From positions 1 to 23,825 of the forward strand of contig DAOTGG010000015.1 in NCBI GenBank assembly GCA_035446985.1: a stretch of DNA of 23,825 nucleotides, in the 5' to 3' direction. Position 1 is the stretch's first letter. The number at the start of each line of letters is the position of its first letter. The DNA is from JAQUSX01 sp035446985 (GTDB taxonomy: Bacteria > Bacillota > Clostridia > Christensenellales > CAG-314). Of this stretch, positions 22,726-23,825 are shown one piece after another. Below the pieces are notes generated by a model. It did not search any database. It was given only the letters and a program-made list of their open reading frames with translations, and was not told where the DNA came from. The position numbers and the translations under genes are program-made.

Positions 22726-23661
22726 ATGCAATTCGGAACTGTAGCCCTTAGCATTGCCGCGATAACGGTATTAGCCATACCCGGTTTTATACTTACAAAA
22801 ACAAAACTGCTTAATACAAATTCCATCCCAACGCTTACGGCTTTGCTTTTGTACATTACTTCGCCGCTGCTCACTTTTAACAGCTTTCAAGAAAGCGATT
22901 ATTCTCCTGAATTACTTGTCAATCTTCTTTGGATGTGCCTTATTTCTCTGCTTGTCTACGTAGTAATGTCTATTTTGGCGATACTTATCGGCAGACCACA
23001 CAAAGCGTCTATGGAAAGACGAGTGTCCGCTTTTATGTCGATGTTTCCCAACGGCGGTTTTATGGGAATACCGCTATTACAGTCTCTTTTCCCCAATAAT
23101 CCCGAGCCGATACTTTACGCCGCTATTGCGATCGCGTTTTTCAATCTTTTTGTTTGGACGGTGGGCGGATATCTTCTCACGGGTGACCGAAAATACGTCA
23201 GCGTAAAAAACGCATTACTTAATCCAGCTACGATAGCTTTACTTATCTCTGTGCCATTGTTTGTTTTCGGCATAAAAATAGGCGATTTTGCTATGCCTCT
23301 TCATAACGCGTTAAAAATGTTCGGCAACTGCACGACGCCGCTTGCTATGACAATCTTAGGCATTAGACTCGCGAACGTTCCTATTAAAAATATTTTCGCC
23401 GACTATCGGGTATATATAGTTGATGCGGCAAAACTTCTGGCTATGCCGCTTATCACTTTCGGTATACTGCTGCTTTTCCCCAATATCGACGTAACGCTCA
23501 AAGCCGTCGCCTTTATCGTTTCGGCTATGCCTTCTGCAACAATGGGCGTGGTTTTTTCGGAAAAATATTTTTCCGACGGCAGTTATGCCACAGCGTGTTT
23601 TGTAAATTCCACTCTTTTATCAATGATTACCGTGCCGCTAATGATTTTGCTTTTTTTGTAA
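22726..23661 (+). CDS. AEC (auxin efflux carrier) family permease
   Basis: 311 residues from the ATG at 22726, which has AAAGGAAGA upstream; the frame is open 18 codons earlier but that part crosses the promoter. About ten hydrophobic segments in two five-helix halves. Typical AEC landmarks are a proline-containing first helix (TVLAIPGFILTK), SPLLTFNSF, and FPNGGFMGIPLLQSLF (107-122) in the unwound helix region; the second half has NCTTPLAMTILGIRLA, and AMPSATMGVVFSEKY lies near the end. Bacterial members transport malate, malonate or other organic acids. The substrate here is unknown. It stands alone after the hut terminator with its own promoter, so a link to histidine or urocanate transport is possible only by proximity. 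Confidence 0.85.
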   Translation: MQFGTVALSIAAITVLAIPGFILTKTKLLNTNSIPTLTALLLYITSPLLTFNSFQESDYSPELLVNLLWMCLISLLVYVVMSILAILIGRPHKASMERRVSAFMSMFPNGGFMGIPLLQSLFPNNPEPILYAAIAIAFFNLFVWTVGGYLLTGDRKYVSVKNALLNPATIALLISVPLFVFGIKIGDFAMPLHNALKMFGNCTTPLAMTILGIRLANVPIKNIFADYRVYIVDAAKLLAMPLITFGILLLFPNIDVTLKAVAFIVSAMPSATMGVVFSEKYFSDGSYATACFVNSTLLSMITVPLMILLFL

Positions 23662-23690
23662 ATTTTATTAAAAATACAACCGTGTTTTTA

Positions 23691-23718
23691 TTTCATAAAG
23701 ATAATTTTTAAATATAAT
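23691..23718 (+). promoter_or_regulatory. Possible promoter for a gene starting at the right edge
   Basis: TTTCAT (23691-23696), 16-nt spacer, perfect TATAAT (23713-23718) in AT-rich DNA downstream of the AEC gene. It would give a leader of about 80 nt to the ATG at 23803. The -35 match is weak. Confidence 0.35.
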
Positions 23719-23802
23719 AAAATCGATAAAAAAATCATCAGTTTTAATCGAATAAAAAAGTCCCGTATTCTTAGATGAACCCCGTAAGGGATAAAACTAA
23801 AT

Positions 23803-23825
23803 ATGGCCAAAAGAAAAACCATACT
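23803..23825 (+). CDS. Possible start of a gene truncated by the window edge
   Basis: ATG at 23803 opens MAKRKTI and runs off the window after 7 codons. AAGGG (23786-23790) lies 12 nt upstream, a little far, within a small CCC-CGTAA-GGG hairpin that might hide it. Too short to identify. Confidence 0.35.

Noticed and set aside
1..23825. CRISPR arrays, insertion sequences, integrase sites, tRNA or rRNA genes
   Set aside because: No regularly spaced repeats, transposase or integrase frames, or tRNA-like T-loop/acceptor patterns were noticed by reading; a covariance-model scan would be needed to exclude small RNAs.

Overview
The window looks like a chromosomal piece of a low-GC, strictly anaerobic Gram-positive bacterium, probably a clostridial lineage known from a metagenome or draft assembly. 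The reasons are AT-rich intergenic DNA, good AGGAGG-type ribosome binding sites, TTGACA/TATAAT-like promoters, a class III (oxygen-sensitive) ribonucleotide reductase with a radical-SAM activase, several other radical-SAM enzymes, formate-tetrahydrofolate ligase and a complete histidine fermentation operon. A run of exactly 100 N (12354-12453) inside one gene is a scaffold gap. I cannot name a genus. No rRNA, tRNA, CRISPR array or insertion sequence was seen.

Layout. 1-3100: the 3' end of an unidentified gene, a solitary HicB-type antitoxin/regulator (minus), then two radical-SAM genes on the plus strand (spore-photolyase-like and PflX-like). 3100-6850: on the minus strand, a Na/phosphate symporter-family protein with a palindrome over its promoter, and a two-gene unit of a class I aminotransferase followed by a MaoC/PhaJ-like hydratase. 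6850-11200: nrdG (plus) converges on a minus-strand pair, nrdD and a thioredoxin-reductase-like flavoprotein. 11280-13230: a DMT permease behind an L-asparaginase broken by the scaffold gap, divergent from moaC. 13700-22460: fhs (minus) is divergent from the five-gene operon hutH-hutU-ftcD-hutI-fchA, which ends in a textbook terminator. 22650-23825: an AEC-family permease, then possibly the first codons of another gene.

How the genes work together. The hut operon takes histidine through urocanate, imidazolone propionate and formiminoglutamate to glutamate, with the one-carbon unit passed to tetrahydrofolate and cyclised to methenyl-THF. The divergent fhs can turn 10-formyl-THF into formate with ATP recovery, so the block reads as an energy-yielding histidine fermentation module; the joining enzyme FolD is not in the window.

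The most notable system is nrdD plus its partner. NrdD carries a C-terminal redoxin domain (CPNC) and overlaps by 4 nt (ATGA) a thioredoxin-reductase-like protein. That partner keeps the CAVC disulfide but has lost the HRRxxxR NADPH signature and has an altered GxGxxA. This suggests a dedicated, NADPH-independent (possibly ferredoxin-driven) electron path into a redoxin-dependent class III ribonucleotide reductase. A near-consensus NrdR box lies just upstream of the nrdD promoter.
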